DNA from: Synchiropus splendidus | Lineage: Eukaryota > Chordata > Actinopteri > Syngnathiformes > Callionymidae | Length of the DNA stretch: 64,000 nucleotides | Assembly: GCF_027744825.2 (NCBI RefSeq) | Contig: NW_026527056.1 | Coordinates: 1,054,001-1,118,000, forward strand | Reading direction: 5' to 3' | Shown here: positions 36,981 to 49,948 of the stretch, piece by piece | How the letters are laid out: the number at the start of each line of letters is the position of its first letter | How positions within the stretch are numbered: the stretch's first letter is position 1 | Translations under genes and position numbers: made by a program | Notes under the pieces: generated by a model | Told to the model about the DNA's origin: nothing | Seen by the model: the letters and a program-made list of their open reading frames with translations, nothing else | Database searches by the model: none

Positions 36981-38440
36981 TCAAATCTAAGCTGTCTGAA
37001 GTGTTGTTCCAAAGTAATCAACATTTTTACGATTGGCGTTCCGAACCCACCTTATCTCAGGCTGAAAACGCGTTTTCTGCATTGTGCCATAGCTTCTCAG
37101 GGAAGCTTCAGAACATGAAATGTTCACCTCCCACTATAGCAGGAAGGGTCTGTCTAGTAGTTGCAGATCAAATCTAAGCTGTCTGAAGTGTTTTTCGAAA
37201 GTTATCAACATTTTTATGTTTGGCGTTCCGGAATCCACCTTATCTCAGGCTGAAAACGCGTTTTACGTATTGTGCCATAATATTGCAGGGAACCTTTAGA
37301 ACATGAAATGTTCACCTCCCACTATAGCAGAAAGGGTCTTTCTAGTAGTTGCACATCAAATCTAAGCTGTCTGAAGTGTTTTTCCAAAGTTATCAACATT
37401 TTTATGTTTGGCGTTCTGGAACCCACCTTATCACAAGCTGAAAACGCGTTTTCTGCATTGTGCCATAACTTTGCAGGGAAGCTTCAGAACATGAAATTGT
37501 CACGTCCCACTATACCAGAAAGGGTCTTTCTAGTAGTTGCACATCAAATCTAAGCTGTCTGAAGTGTTTTTCGAAAGTTATGAACATTTTTATGTTTCGC
37601 GTTCCGTAATCATCCTTATCTCAGGATGAAAAATCGTTTTCTGCATTGTCCCATAACTTTCCATGGGAAGCTTCAGAACATGAAATTTTGACCTCCCACT
37701 GTAGCAGAAAGGGTCGTTCTAGTAGTTGCACATCAAATCTAAGCTGTCTGAAGTGTTTTTCGAAAGTTATCAACATTTTTATGTTTGGCGTTCCGGAACC
37801 CACCTTATCTCAAGCTGAAAACGCGTTTTCTGCATTGTGCCATAACTTTGCAGGGAAGCTTCAAAACATGAAATGTTCACCTCCCACTTTTGCAGGAAGG
37901 GTCTTTCTAGTAGTTGCACATCAAATCTAAGCTGTCTGAAGTGTTTTTAGAAAGTTATCAACATTTTTATGTTTAGCGTTCCGGAATCGACCTCATCTCA
38001 GGCTGAAAACGCGTTTCTACGCATTGTGCCATAATTTTGTACGGAAGCTTCAGAACATGAAATGTTCACCTCCCACTATAGCAGAAAGGGTCTTTCTATT
38101 AGTTGCACATCAAATCTCAGCTGTCTGAAGTGTTTTTCGAACGTTATCAACATTTTTATGTTTGGCGTTCCAGAATCGACTTTATATCACGATGAAAATG
38201 CATTTTCTGCATTGTCCCATAACTTTCCAGGGAAGCTTCAGAACATGAAATTTTGACCTCCCACTATAGCAGAAAGGTTCTATCTAGTAGTTGCACATCA
38301 AATCTAAGCTGTCTGAAGTGTTTTTCCAAAGTTATCGACATTTTTATGTTTGGCGTTCCTGAATCGACCTTATCTCAATCTGAAAGCGCATTTTACGCAT
38401 TGTGCCATAACTTTGCAGGGAACCTTCAGAACATGAAATT
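36981..38440 (+). repeat. 10-monomer-spaced block, copy 2
   Basis: This is a second copy of 35100-36560. It lacks one monomer near 37365 but has another at about 37740-37930, which resembles 34740-34922 (CTCAAGCTG, CACTTTTGCAGGAAG). One loss and one gain cancel, so the total length is unchanged. Confidence 0.8.
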
Positions 38441-41324
38441 TTAACCTCCCACTATAGCAGAAAGGGTCTTTCTAGTAGTTGCACATCAAATCTAAGCTGT
38501 CTGAAGTGTTGTTCCAAAGAAATCAACATTTTTACGATTGGCGTTCCGGAACCCACCTTATCTCAGGCTGAAAACGCGTTTTCTGCATTGTGCCATCACT
38601 CTGCAGCGAAGCTTCAGAGCATGAAATGTTCACCTCCCACTATAGTAGAAAGGGTCTTTCTAGGAGTTGCACATCAAATCTAAGCTGTCTGAAGTGTTTT
38701 TCGAAAGTTATCAACATTTTTATGTTTGGCGTTCCAGAATCGACCTTATCTCATGCTGAAAACGCGTTGTCTGCATGGTGCCATAACTTTGCATGGAAGC
38801 TTCCGAACATGAAATTTTAACCTCCCACTATAGCAGAAAGGGTCTTTCTAGTAGTTGCACATCAAATCTAAGCTGTCTGATGTGTTTTTCCAAAGTTATC
38901 AACATTTTTATGTATGGCGTTCCGGAATCGACCTTATCTCAGGCTGAAAACGCGTTTTACGCATTGTGCCATAACTTTGCAGGGAACCTTTAGAACATGA
39001 AATTTTCACGTCCCACTATAGCACAAAGGGTCTTTCCAGTAGTTGCACATCAAATCTAAGCTGTCTGAAGTGTTTTTCCAAAGTTTTCAACATTTTTATG
39101 TTTGGCGTTCGGGAACCCACCTTATTTCAAGCTGAAAACGCGTTTTCTGCATTGTGCCATAACTTTGCAGTAAACTTCAGAATAAGAAATTTTAACCTCC
39201 CACTATTGCAGAAAGGGTCTGTCTTGTAGTTGCACATCAAATCTAAGCTGTCTGAAATCTTTTTCCAAAGTTATCAACATTTTTATGTTTGCCGTTCTGG
39301 AACCCACCTTATCTCAGGCTGAAAACGCATTTTCTGCATTGTGCCATAACTTTGCAGGCACTCTTCAGAACATGAAATTTTCACATGCCACTATAGCAGA
39401 AAGGGTCTTTCTAGTAGTTGCACATCAAATCTAAGCTGTCTGAAGTGTTTTTCCAAAGTTTTCAAAATTTTTATGTTTGGCGTTCCGGAATCGACCATAT
39501 CTCAGGCTGAAAACGCCTAGTCTGCATTGTGCCTTAACTTTGCAGGGAAGCTTCAGAGCATGAAATTTTCACCTCCCACTATAGCAGAAATTGTCTTTCT
39601 AGAAGTTGCACGTCAAATCTAAGCTGTCTGAAGTGTTTTTCCAAAATTTTCAACATTTTTATTTTTGGCGTTCCGGAACCCACCTCATCTCAGGCTGAAA
39701 ACGTGTTTTCTGCATTGTGCCATAACTTTGCAGGGAAGCTTCAGAACATTAAATTTTCACCTCCCACTATGTCAGAAAGGATCTTTCTAGTCGTTGCCCA
39801 TCACATCTAAGCTGTCTGAAGTGTTTTCCCAAAGTTAACAACATGTTTATGTTTGGCGTTCCGAAATCGACCTTATCTCAAGCTGAAAACGCGTTTTCTG
39901 CATTGTGCCATAACTTTGCAGGGAAGCTTCAGAACATCGAATTTTCACCACCCACTATAGCAGAAAGGGTCTTTCTCGTAGTTGCACATCAAATCGAAGC
40001 TGTCTGAAGTGTTTTTCCAAAGTTATCAACATTTTTCTGTTTGGCGTTTCGGAATCGACCTAATCTCAGGCTGAAAACGCGTTTTCGGAATTGTGCCATA
40101 ACTTTGCACGGAAGCTTCAGAACATGAAGTTTTCACCTCCCACTATAGCAGAAAGGGTCTTTCTCATAGTTGCACGTCAAATCTAAGCTGTCTGATGTGT
40201 TTTTCCAAACTTATCATATTTTTTTGTTTGGCGTTCCGGTACCCACCTTATCTCAGGTTGAAAACGCGTTTTCTGCATTGTGCCATAACTTTGCAGGGAA
40301 GCTACAGAACATGAAATTTTCACCTCCCACTATAGCAGAAAGGGTCTTTCTCGTAGTTGCACATCAAATCTAAGCTGTCTGAAGTGTTTTTCCAAAGTTA
40401 TCAACATTTTTATGTTTGGCGTTCTGGAACCCACCTTATCTCAGGCTGTAAATGCTTTTTTTGCATTGTGCCATAACTTTGCAGGGAAGCTTCAGAACAT
40501 GAAATTTTCACCTGCCTCTACAGCAGAAAGGGTCTTTCTCATACTTGCACATCAAATCTAAGCTGTTTGAAGTGTTTTTCCAAAGTTATCAACATTTTTA
40601 TGTTTGGCATTCCAGAATCGACCTTATCTCTGGCTGAAAACGCGTTTTCTGCATTGTGCCATAACTTTGCAGGGAACCTTCATAACATGAAATTTTCAAC
40701 TCCCACTATAGCAGAAAGGCTTTTTCCAGTAGTTGCACATCAAATCTAAGCTGTCTGAAGTGTTTTTCCAAAGTTATCAACATTCTTATGTTTGGCGTTT
40801 CGGAATCAACCTTATCTCAGGCTGAAAACGCGTTTTCAGCATTGTGCCATCACTTTGCAGGAAAGCTTCAGAACATGAAATTTTGACCTCCCACTATAGC
40901 AGAAAGGGTCTTTCTAATAATTGCACATCAAATCTAAGCTGTCTGAAGTGTTTTTCCAAAGTTATCAACATTTTTATGTTTGGCGTTCTGGAACCCACCT
41001 GATCTCAGGCTGAAAACGCGTTTTACGCAATGTGCCCTAACTTTGCAGGAAAGCTTCAGAACATGAAATTTTCGACCTCCCTCTATAGCAGAAAGTGTCT
41101 TTCTAGTAGTTGCACATCAAATCTAAGCTGTCTGAAGTGTTTTTCGAAAGTTATCAACATTTTTATGTTTGGCGTTCCGGAATCGACCTTATCTCAGGAT
41201 GAAAAATCGTTTTCTGCATTGTCCCATAACTTTGCAGGAAAGCTTCAGAACATGAAATTTTCACGTCCCACTATAACAGAAAGGGTCTTTCTAGTATTTG
41301 CACATCAAATCTAAGCTGTCTGAA
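38441..41324 (+). repeat. Diverged satellite between two related HOR zones
   Basis: Monomers here carry many private changes, for example CGCCTAGTCTGC (39513), AATAAGAAATTTTAACC (39180), GTTATCATATTTTTTTG (40212) and TTCGACCTCCCTC (41071). No block longer than one monomer repeats clearly. It separates two zones (32-38.4 kb and 41.3-44.5 kb) that share the same subfamilies. Confidence 0.7.
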
Positions 41325-42081
41325 ATGTTTTTCCAAAGTTATCAACATTTTTATGTTTGGCGTTCCGGAATCGACCTTATCTCAGGATGAAAAATCGTTT
41401 TCTGCATTGTCCCATAACTTTGCAGGGAAGCTTCAGAACATGAAATTTTCACCTCCCACTATACCAGAAAGGGTCTTTCTAGTAGTTGCACCTCAAATCT
41501 AAGCTGTCGGGAAGTGTTTTTCGAAAGTTTTCAACATTTTTATGTTTGGTGTTCCTGAATCGACCTTATCTCAGGCTGAAAACGCGTTTCCTGCATTGTG
41601 CCATAACTTTGCAAGGAATCTTCAGAACATGAAATTTTCACCTCCCACTATAGCAGAAAGGGTCTTTCTAGTAGTTGCACATTAAATCTAAGCTGTCAGA
41701 AGTGTTTTTCCAAAGTTATCAACATTTTTATGTTTGGCATTCCGGAACCCACCTTATCTCAAGCTGAAAACGCGTTTTCTGCATAGTGCCATAACTTTGC
41801 AGGGAAGCCTCAGAACATGAAATGTTCACCTCCCACTATAGCAGAAAGGGTCTTTCTAGTAGTTGCACATCAAATCTAAGCTGTCTGAAGTGTTTTTCCA
41901 AAGTTATCAACATTTTTATGTTTGGCGTTCCGGAATCGACCTTATCTCAGGCTGAAAACGCGTTTTCGGCATTGTGCCATAACTTTGCTGGGAAGCTTCA
42001 GAACATGAAATTTTCACGTCCCACTATAGCAGAAAGGGTCTTTCTAGTAGTTGCGCATCAAATCTAAGCTGTCTGAAGTGT

Positions 42082-44337
42082 TTTTCAAAAGTTATGAACA
42101 TTTTTATGTTTCGCGTTCCGTAATCGACCTTATCTCAGGATGAAAAATCGTTTTCTGCATTGTCCCATAACTTTCCATGCGAAGCTTCAGAACATGAAAT
42201 TTTGACCTCCCACTATAGAAGAAAGGGTCTTTCTAGTAGTTGCACATCAAATCTAAGCTGTCTGAAGTGTTTTTCGAAAGTTATCAACATTTTTATGTTT
42301 GGCGTTCCGGAATCGACCTTATCTCAGGCTGAAAACGGGTTTTACGCATTGTGCCATAACTTTGCAGGTAAGCTTCAGAAAATGAAATTTTCACCTCCCA
42401 CTATAGCAGAAAGGGTCTTTCTAGTAGTTGCACATTAAATCTAAGCTGTCAGAAGTGTTGTTCCAAAGTAATCAACATTTTTACGTTTGGCGTTTTGGAA
42501 ACCACCTTATCTCAGGCTGAAAACGCGTTTTCTGCATTGTGCCGTAACTTCTCAGGGAAGCTTCAGAACATGAAATGTTCACCTCCCACTATAGCAGAAA
42601 GGGTCTTTCTAGTAGTTGCACATCAAATCTAAGCTGTCTGAAGTGTTTTTCCAAAGTTATCAACATTTTTATGTTTGGCGTTCCGGAACCCACCTTATCT
42701 CAAGCTGAAAACGCGTTTTCTGCATAGTGCCATAACTTTGCAGGGAAGCTTCAGAACATGAAATGTTCACCTCCCACTTTAGCAGAAAGGGTCTTTCTAG
42801 TAGTTGCACATCAAATCTAAGCTGTCTGTAGTGTTTTTCGAAACTTATGAACATTTTTATGTTTCGCGTTCCGTAATCGACCTTATCTCGCGATGAAAAA
42901 TCGTTTTCTGCATTGTCCCATAACTTTCCATGGGAAGCTTCAGAACATGAAATGTTGACCTCCCACTATAGCAGAAAGGGTCTTTCTAGTAGTTGCACAT
43001 CAAATCTAAGCAGTCTGAAGTGTTTTTCGAAAGTTATCAACATTTTTATGTTTGGCTTTCCGGAATCGACCTTATCTCATGCTGAAAACGCGTTGTACGC
43101 ATTGTGCCATAACTTTGCAGGGAAGCTTCAGAAAATGAAATTTTCACCTCCCACTAAAGCAGAAAGGGTCTTTCTCGTAGTTGCACATCAAATCTAAGCT
43201 GTCTGAAGTGTTTTTCCAAAGTTATCAACATTTTTATGTTTGGCGTTCCGGAACCCACCTTATCTCAGGCTGAAAACGCGTTTTCTGCATTGTGCCATAA
43301 CTTTGCTGGGAAGCTTCAGAACATGAAATTTTCAGGTCCCACAATAGCAGAGAGGGTCTTTCTAGTAGTTGCACATCAAATCTAAGCTGTCTGAAGTGTT
43401 TTTCGAAAGTTATCAACATTTTCACGTTTGGCGTTCCGGAATCGACTTTATCTCAGGATGAAAAATCGTTTTCTGCATTGTCCCATAACTTTGCAGGGAA
43501 GGTTCAGAACATGAAATTTTCACCTCCCACTATAGCAGAAAGGGTCTTTCTAGTAGTTGCACATCAAATCTAAGCTGTCTGAAGTGTTTTTCGAAACTTA
43601 TGAACATTTTTATGTTTCGCGTTCCGTAATCGACCTTATCTCAGGATGAAAAATCGTTTTCTGCATTGTCCCATAACTTTCCATGGGAAGCTTCAGAACA
43701 TGGAATTTTGACCTGCCACTATAGCAGAAAGGGTCTTTCTAGTAGTTGCACATCAAATCAAAGCTGTCTGAAGTGTTTTTCGAAAGTTATCAACATTTTT
43801 ATGTTTGGCGTTCCGGAATCGACCTTATATCAGGCTGAAAACGCGTTTTACGCATTGTGCCATAACTTTGCAGGGAAGCTTCAGAAAATGAAATTTTCAC
43901 CTCCCACTATAGCAGAAAGGGTCTTTCTAGTAGTTGCACATTAAATGTAAGCTGTCAGAAGTGTTGTTCCAAAGTAATCAACATTTTTACGTTTGGCGTT
44001 TTGGAAACCACCTTATCTCAGGCTGAAAACGCGTTTTCTGCATTGTCCCATAACTTTGCAGGGAAGCTTCAGAACATGAAATTTTCACCTCCCACTATAG
44101 CAGAAAGGGTCTTTCTAGTAGTTGCACATCAAATCTAAGCTGTCTGAAGCGTTTTTCGAAAGTTATGAACATTTTTATGTTTCGCGTTCCGTAATCGACC
44201 TTATCTCAGGATGAAAAATCGTTTTCTGCATTGTCCCATAACTTTCCATGGGAAGCTTCAGAACATGAAATTTTCACCTCCCACTATAGCAGAAAGGGTC
44301 TTTCTAGTAGTTTCACATCAAATCTAAGCTGTCTGAA
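42082..44337 (+). repeat. 4-monomer HOR (753 bp), about three units
   Basis: The NcoI-type 189-bp monomer recurs at about 42082, 42835 and 43588 (spacing 753 = 3 x 188 + 189) and again at about 44153 (565, a three-monomer unit). CCATGG or CCATGC follows each. The companion monomers vary between units: AAGTGTTGTTCCAAAGTAATC with TTTTGGAAACC in units 1 and 3, and TTTTCACGTTTGG in unit 2. The HOR is therefore imperfectly homogenised. Confidence 0.85.
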
Positions 44338-45264
44338 GTGTTTTTCGAAAGTTATCAACATTTTTATGTTTGGCGTTCCGGAATCGACCTTATCTCAGGC
44401 TGAAAACGCGTTTTCTGCATTGTGCCATAACTTCTCAGGGAAGCTTCAGAACATGAAATGTTCACCTCCCACTATAGCAGAAAGGGTCTTTCTCGTAGTT
44501 GCACATCAAATCTAAGCTGTCTGAAGTGATTTTCCAAAGTTATCAACATTTTTATGTTTGGCGTTCCGGAACCCACCTTTTCTCAAGCTGAAAACGCGTT
44601 TTCTGCATAGTGCCATAACTTTGCAGGGAAGCTTCAGAACATGAAATGTTCACCTCCCACTATAGCAGAAAGGGTCTTTCTAGTAGTTGCACATCAAATC
44701 TAAGCTGTCTGAAGTGTTTTTCCAAAGTTATCATATTTCTATGTTTGGCGTTCCAGAATTGACCTTGTCTCATGCTGAAAACGTGTTTTCTGCATTGTGC
44801 CATAACTTTGCAGGGAAGTTTCAGAACATGAAATTTACACCTCCCACTATAGCAGAAATGGTCTTTCTAGTAGTTGCACATCAAATCTAAGCTGTCTGAA
44901 GTGTTTTTCCAAAGTTATCAACATTTTTATGCTTGGCGTTCCGAAACCCACCTTATCTCAGGCTGAAAACGCGTTTTCTGCATTGTGCCAAAACTTTGCA
45001 GGGAAGCTTCAGAACATGAAATTTTCATATCCCACTATAGCAGAAAGGGTCTTTCTAGTAGTTGCACATCAAATCTAAGCTGTCTGAAGTGTTTTTCCAA
45101 AGTTATAAACATTTTTATGTTTGGCATTACGGAATCGACCTTATCTCAGGCAGAATACGCGTTTTCTGCATTGTGCCATAACTTTGCAGGGAATCTTCAG
45201 AACATGAAATTTTCACCTCCCACTATAGCAGAAAGGGTCTTTCTAGTAGTTGCACATCAAATCT

Positions 45265-45445
45265 AAGCTGTTTGAAGTGTTTTTCCAAAGTTATCAACAT
45301 TTTTATGTTTGGCGTTCCGGAACCCACCTTATTGAAAACGCCTTTTCTGCATTGTGCCATGACTTTGCAGGGAAGCTTCAGAACATTAAATTTTCAACTC
45401 CCACTATAGCAGAAAGGGTCTTTCTTGTAGTTGCACGTCAAATCT
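45265..45445 (+). repeat. 181-bp monomer with 7-base core deletion (first)
   Basis: The segment CTCAGGC is missing between CCTTAT and TGAAAACG (junction at 45332), giving a monomer of 181 bases. The same junction occurs three monomers downstream, so both descend from one deleted ancestor. Confidence 0.9.
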
Positions 45446-45821
45446 AAGCTGTCTGAAGTGTTTTTCCAAAGTAATCAACATTTTTATGTTTGGCATTCCA
45501 GAGTCCACCTTATCTCAGGCTGAAATCGCGTTTTCTTCATTGAGCCATAACTTTGCAGTGAAGCTTCAGAACATGAAATTTTCAACACCCACTATAGCAG
45601 AAAGGGTCTTTCTAGTAGTTGCACGTCAATTATAAGCTGTCTGAAGTGTTTTTCCAAAGTTATCAACATTTTTATGTTTGGCGTTCCGAAACCCACCTTA
45701 TCTCACTCTGTAACCGCGTTTTCTGCATTGTGCCATAACTTTGGAGGGAAGCTTCAGAACATGAAATTTTAACCTGCCACGATCGCAGAAAGGGTCCTTC
45801 TAGTAGTTGCACATCAAATCT

Positions 45822-46002
45822 AACCTGTCTGAAGTGTTTTTCCAAAGTTATCAACAGTCTTATGTTTAGCGTTCCGGATCGCACCTTATTGAAAACGCCT
45901 TTTCTGCATTGTGCCATAACTTTGCAGGGAAACTTCAGAACATAAAATTTTCACCTCCCACAATAGCAGAAAGGGTCTTTCTAGTAGTTGCACATCAAAT
46001 CT
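45822..46002 (+). repeat. 181-bp monomer with 7-base core deletion (second)
   Basis: This carries the same 7-base deletion as 45265-45445, with its junction at 45889. The two junctions are 557 bases apart, exactly three monomers minus seven bases. The surrounding substitutions differ (GGATCGCACC, CAACAGTCTTATG), so the duplication is not recent. Confidence 0.9.
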
Positions 46003-48659
46003 GAGCTGTCTGAAATGTTTTTCCAAAGTTATGAACATTTTTATGTTTGGCGTTCCGGAATCAACCTTATCACAGCCTGAAAACGAGTTTTCTGCTTTGT
46101 GCCATAACTTTGCAGGGAAGCATCAGAATATTAAATTTTCACCTCCCAATATTGCAGAAAGAGTCTGTCTTGTAGTTGAACATCAAAACTAAGCTGTCTG
46201 AAGTGTTTTTCAAAGTTATCAACATTTTTATGTTTGGCGTTCTGGAACCCATCATATCTCAGTCTGAAAACGACTTTTCTGGATTGTGCCATAACTTTGC
46301 AGGGAAGCCTCAGAACATGAATTTTTCACCTCCCACTATAGTAGAAAGGGTCTTTCTAGTAGTTGCAGATCAAATCTAAGCTGTCTGATATGTTTTTCCA
46401 AAGTTATCTACTTTTTTCTGTTTGGCGTTCTGGAATCGACCTCATCTCAGGAAGAAAACGCGTTTTCTGTATTGTGCCAAAACTTTTCAGGGAAGCTTCA
46501 GAATATGAAATTTTCACGTCCCACTATAGCAGAAAGGGTATTTCTAGTAGTTGCTCATCAATTCTAAGCTGTCTGTAGAGTTTTTCCTGAGTTATCAACA
46601 TTTTCATGTTTGGCGTTCTGAAATCAACCTCATCTCAGGCTGAAAACGCGTTTTACGCATTGTGCCATAACTTTGCAGGGAAGCTTCACAACATGATATT
46701 TTCACCTCCCACTATAGCAGAAAGGGTCTTTCTAGTAGTTGCACATCAAATCTAAGCTGTCTGAAGTGTTTTTCCAAAGTTATCACCATTTTTATGTTTG
46801 GCGTTCCAGAAACAACCTTGTCTCAGGCTGAAAACGCGTTTTACGCAATTTGCCATAACTTTGCAGGAAAGCCTCAGAACATGAAATTTTCACCTCCCAC
46901 TATAGCAGAAAGGGTCATTCCAGTAGTTGCACATCAAATCTTAGCTGTCTGATGAGTTGTTCCAAAGTTATCAACATTTTTTTGTTTGGCGTTCCGGAAC
47001 TCACCTTATCTCACGCTTAAAATGCGTTTTCTGCATTGTGCCATAACTTTGCAGGGAAGCTTTAGAACATGAAATTTTCACCTCCCACTTCAGCAGAAAG
47101 GGTATTTCTAGTAGTTGCACATCAAATCTAAGCTGTCTGTAGAGTTTTTCCTGAGTTATCAACATTTTTATGTTTGGCGTTCCGGAATCGACCTTATCTC
47201 AGGCTGAAAACGCGTTTTCTACATTGTGCCATAACTTTGCAGGGAAGCGTCAGAACATGAAATTTTCACGTCCCACTATACCAGAAAGGGTCTTTCTAGT
47301 AGTTGCACAACAAATCTAAGCTGTCTAAAGTGTTTTTCGAAAGTTATCAACATTTTTATGTTTGGCGTTGTGGAACCCACCTTATCTCAGGCTGAAAACG
47401 CGTTTTCTGCATTGTGCCATAACTTTGCAAGGAAGCTTCAGAACATGAAATTTTCACCTCCCACTATAGCAGATAGGGTCTTTCGAGTAGTTGCATATCA
47501 AATCTAAGCTGTTTGAAGTGTTTTTCCAAAGTTATCAACATTCTTATGTTTGGCGTTCCGGAATCGACCTTAACTCAGGCTGTAAACGCGTTTTCTGCAA
47601 TGTGCCATAACTTTGCAGGGAAGCTTCAGAACATGAAATTTTCAACTTTACTATAGCAGAAAGGCTCTTTCCAGCAGTTGCGCATCAAATCTAAGCTGTC
47701 TGAAGTGTTTTTCCAAAGTTATCAACATTTTTATGTTTGGCTTTCCGGAATCGACCTTATCTCAGGCTGAAAACGTATTTTCTGCATTGTGCCATAACTT
47801 TGCAGGGAAGCTTCAGAACATGAAATTTTCACCTCCAACTATAGCAAAAAGGGTTTTTCTAATAGTTGCACATCAAATCTAAGCTGTTTGAAGTGTTTTT
47901 CCAAAGTTATCAACATTTTTGTGTTTGGCGTTCCGGAACCCACCTTATCTCAGGCTGTAAACGCGTTTTCTGCATTGTGCCATAACTTTGGTGGGATGCT
48001 TCAGAACATGAAATTTTAACCTGCCACTATTGCAGAAAGGGTCCTTCTAGTAGTTTCACATCAAATCTAACCTATCTGAAATGTTTTTCCGAAGTTATCA
48101 ACATTCTTATGTTTGGCGTTCGAGAATCAACCTTATCTCAGGCTGAAAACGCGTTTTCTGCATGGTGTCATCACTTTGCAGGAAAGCTGCAGAATATGAA
48201 ATTTTCACCTCCCACTATAGCAGAAAGGGTCTTTCTCGTAGTTGCACATCAAATCTAAGCTGTTTGAAGTGTTTTTCGAAAGTTATCAACATTTTTATGT
48301 TTGCCGTTCCGGAATCGACCCTATCTCAGGCTGAAAACGCGATTTACGCATTCTGCCATAACTTTGCAGGGAAGCTTCTGAACATGAAATTTTCAAATCC
48401 CACTACAACAGAAAGGTTCTTTCTCGTACTTGCACATCAAATCTAAGCTGTCTGAAGTGTTTTTCGAAAGTTTTCAACATTTTTATGTTTGGTGTTCCTG
48501 AATCGACCTTATCTCAGGCTGAAAACGCGTTTTCTGCATTGTGCCATAACTTTGCAGGGAAGCTTCAGAACATGAAATTTTCACCTCCCACGATAGCAGA
48601 AAGGGTCTTTCGAGTAGTTGCACATCAAATCGAAGCTGTCTGAAGTGTTGTCCCAAAGT
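46003..48659 (+). repeat. Older, diverged satellite
   Basis: This zone has many private substitutions and small indels, for example GGAAGAAAACGCG (46450), TTTTTCCTGAGTTATC (46583, 47148) and TTCAACTTTACTATAG (47641). The TGTAGAGTTTTTCCTGAG type at 46573 and 47138 is three monomers apart. No clear long HOR or foreign insertion is visible. Confidence 0.75.
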
Positions 48660-49395
48660 TATCAAAACTTTTATGTTTGCCGTTCCGGAATCAACCTTAT
48701 CTCAGGCTGAAAACACGATTTACGCATTCTGCCATAACTTTGCAGGGAAGCTTCAGAACATGAAATGTTCACCTCTCACTATAGCAGAATGCGTCTTTCT
48801 AGTAGTTGCACATCAAATCTTAGCTGTCTGATGTGTTTTTCCAAACTTCTCAACATTTTTATGTTTGACGTTCTGAAATCAACCTCATCTCAGGCTGAAA
48901 ACGCGTTTTACGCATTGTGCCATAACTTTGCAGGGAAGCTTCAGAACATGAAATTTTTACTTCCCACTATAGCAGAAAGGGTCTATCTAGTAGTTGCACA
49001 TCAAATCTAAGCTGTCTGAAGTGTTTTTCCAAAGTTCTCAACATTTTTATGTTTGGCGTTCTGAAATAAACCTCATCTCATGCTGAAAACGCGTTTTACG
49101 CATTGTGCCATAACTTTGCAGGGAGACTTCAGAACATGAAATTTTAACATCCCACTATAGCAGAAAGGGTCTTTCTAGTTGTTGCACATCAAATCTAAGC
49201 TGTCTGAAGTGTTTTTCCAAAGTTATCAACATTCTTATGTTTGGCGTTCCGGAATCAACCTTATCTCAGGCTGAAAACGCGTTTTACGCATTGTGCCATA
49301 ACTTTGCAGGAAAGCTTCAGAACATGAAATTTTCTACTCCCACTATAGCAGAAAGGGTCTTTCTAGTGGTTGCACATCAAATCTAAGCTGTCTGA
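48660..49395 (+). repeat. Four-monomer block, copy 1
   Basis: This is repeated at 53173-53908 (offset 4,513, 24 monomers plus one base). Shared markers are TCAAAACTTTTATGTTTGCC, CTCTCACTATAGCAGAATGC, CCAAACTTCTCAAC, GAAATAAACCTCATCTCATG and CAGGGAGACTTCAG. Confidence 0.85.
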
Positions 49396-49572
49396 AGTGT
49401 TTTTCCAAAGTTATCAATATTTTTATGTTTGGCGTTCCGGAATCGACCTTATCTCAGGCTGAAAACGCGTTACTTGCATTGTGGCATAACTTTGCAGGGA
49501 AGCTTCAGAACATGATATTTTCAACTCCCACTATAGCAGAAAGGGTCTTTCTCGTAGTTGCACATCAAATCT

Positions 49573-49948
49573 AAGCTGTCTGAAGTGTTTTTCGAAAGTT
49601 TTCAACATTTTTATGTTTGGTGTTCCTGAATCGACCTTATCTCCGGCTGAAAACGCGTTTTCTGCATTGTGATATAACTTTGCAGGGAAGCTTCAGAACA
49701 TGAAATTTTAACCTGCCACTATAGCAGAAAGGGTCTTTCTAGTAGTTCCACATCAAATCCGAGCTGTTTGAAGTGTTTTTCCAAAGTTATCAACATTTTT
49801 ATGTTTGGCGTTCCGGAATCAACCTTATCTCAGGCTGAAAACGAGTTTTCTGCATTGTGCCATAACTTTGCAGGGAAGCTTCAGAACATGAAATTTTCTC
49901 CTCCCACTATAGCATAAAGGGTCTCTCTAGTAGTTGCACATCAAATCT
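49573..49948 (+). repeat. 2-monomer tandem duplication, copy 1 (376 bp)
   Basis: The next 376 bases (49949-50324) look identical by eye across both monomers. Markers are GGTGTTCCTGAATCG, CTCCGGCTG, TTGTGATATAAC, TTCCACATCAAATCCGAG and AGCATAAAGGGTCTC. The monomers after the second copy differ at the anchor (CTAACCTG). Confidence 0.92.

Noticed and set aside
45265..46002. Assembly error as the cause of the short 181-bp monomers
   Set aside because: The same 7-base junction occurs twice with different flanking substitutions, so it is an inherited variant rather than a local sequencing error.
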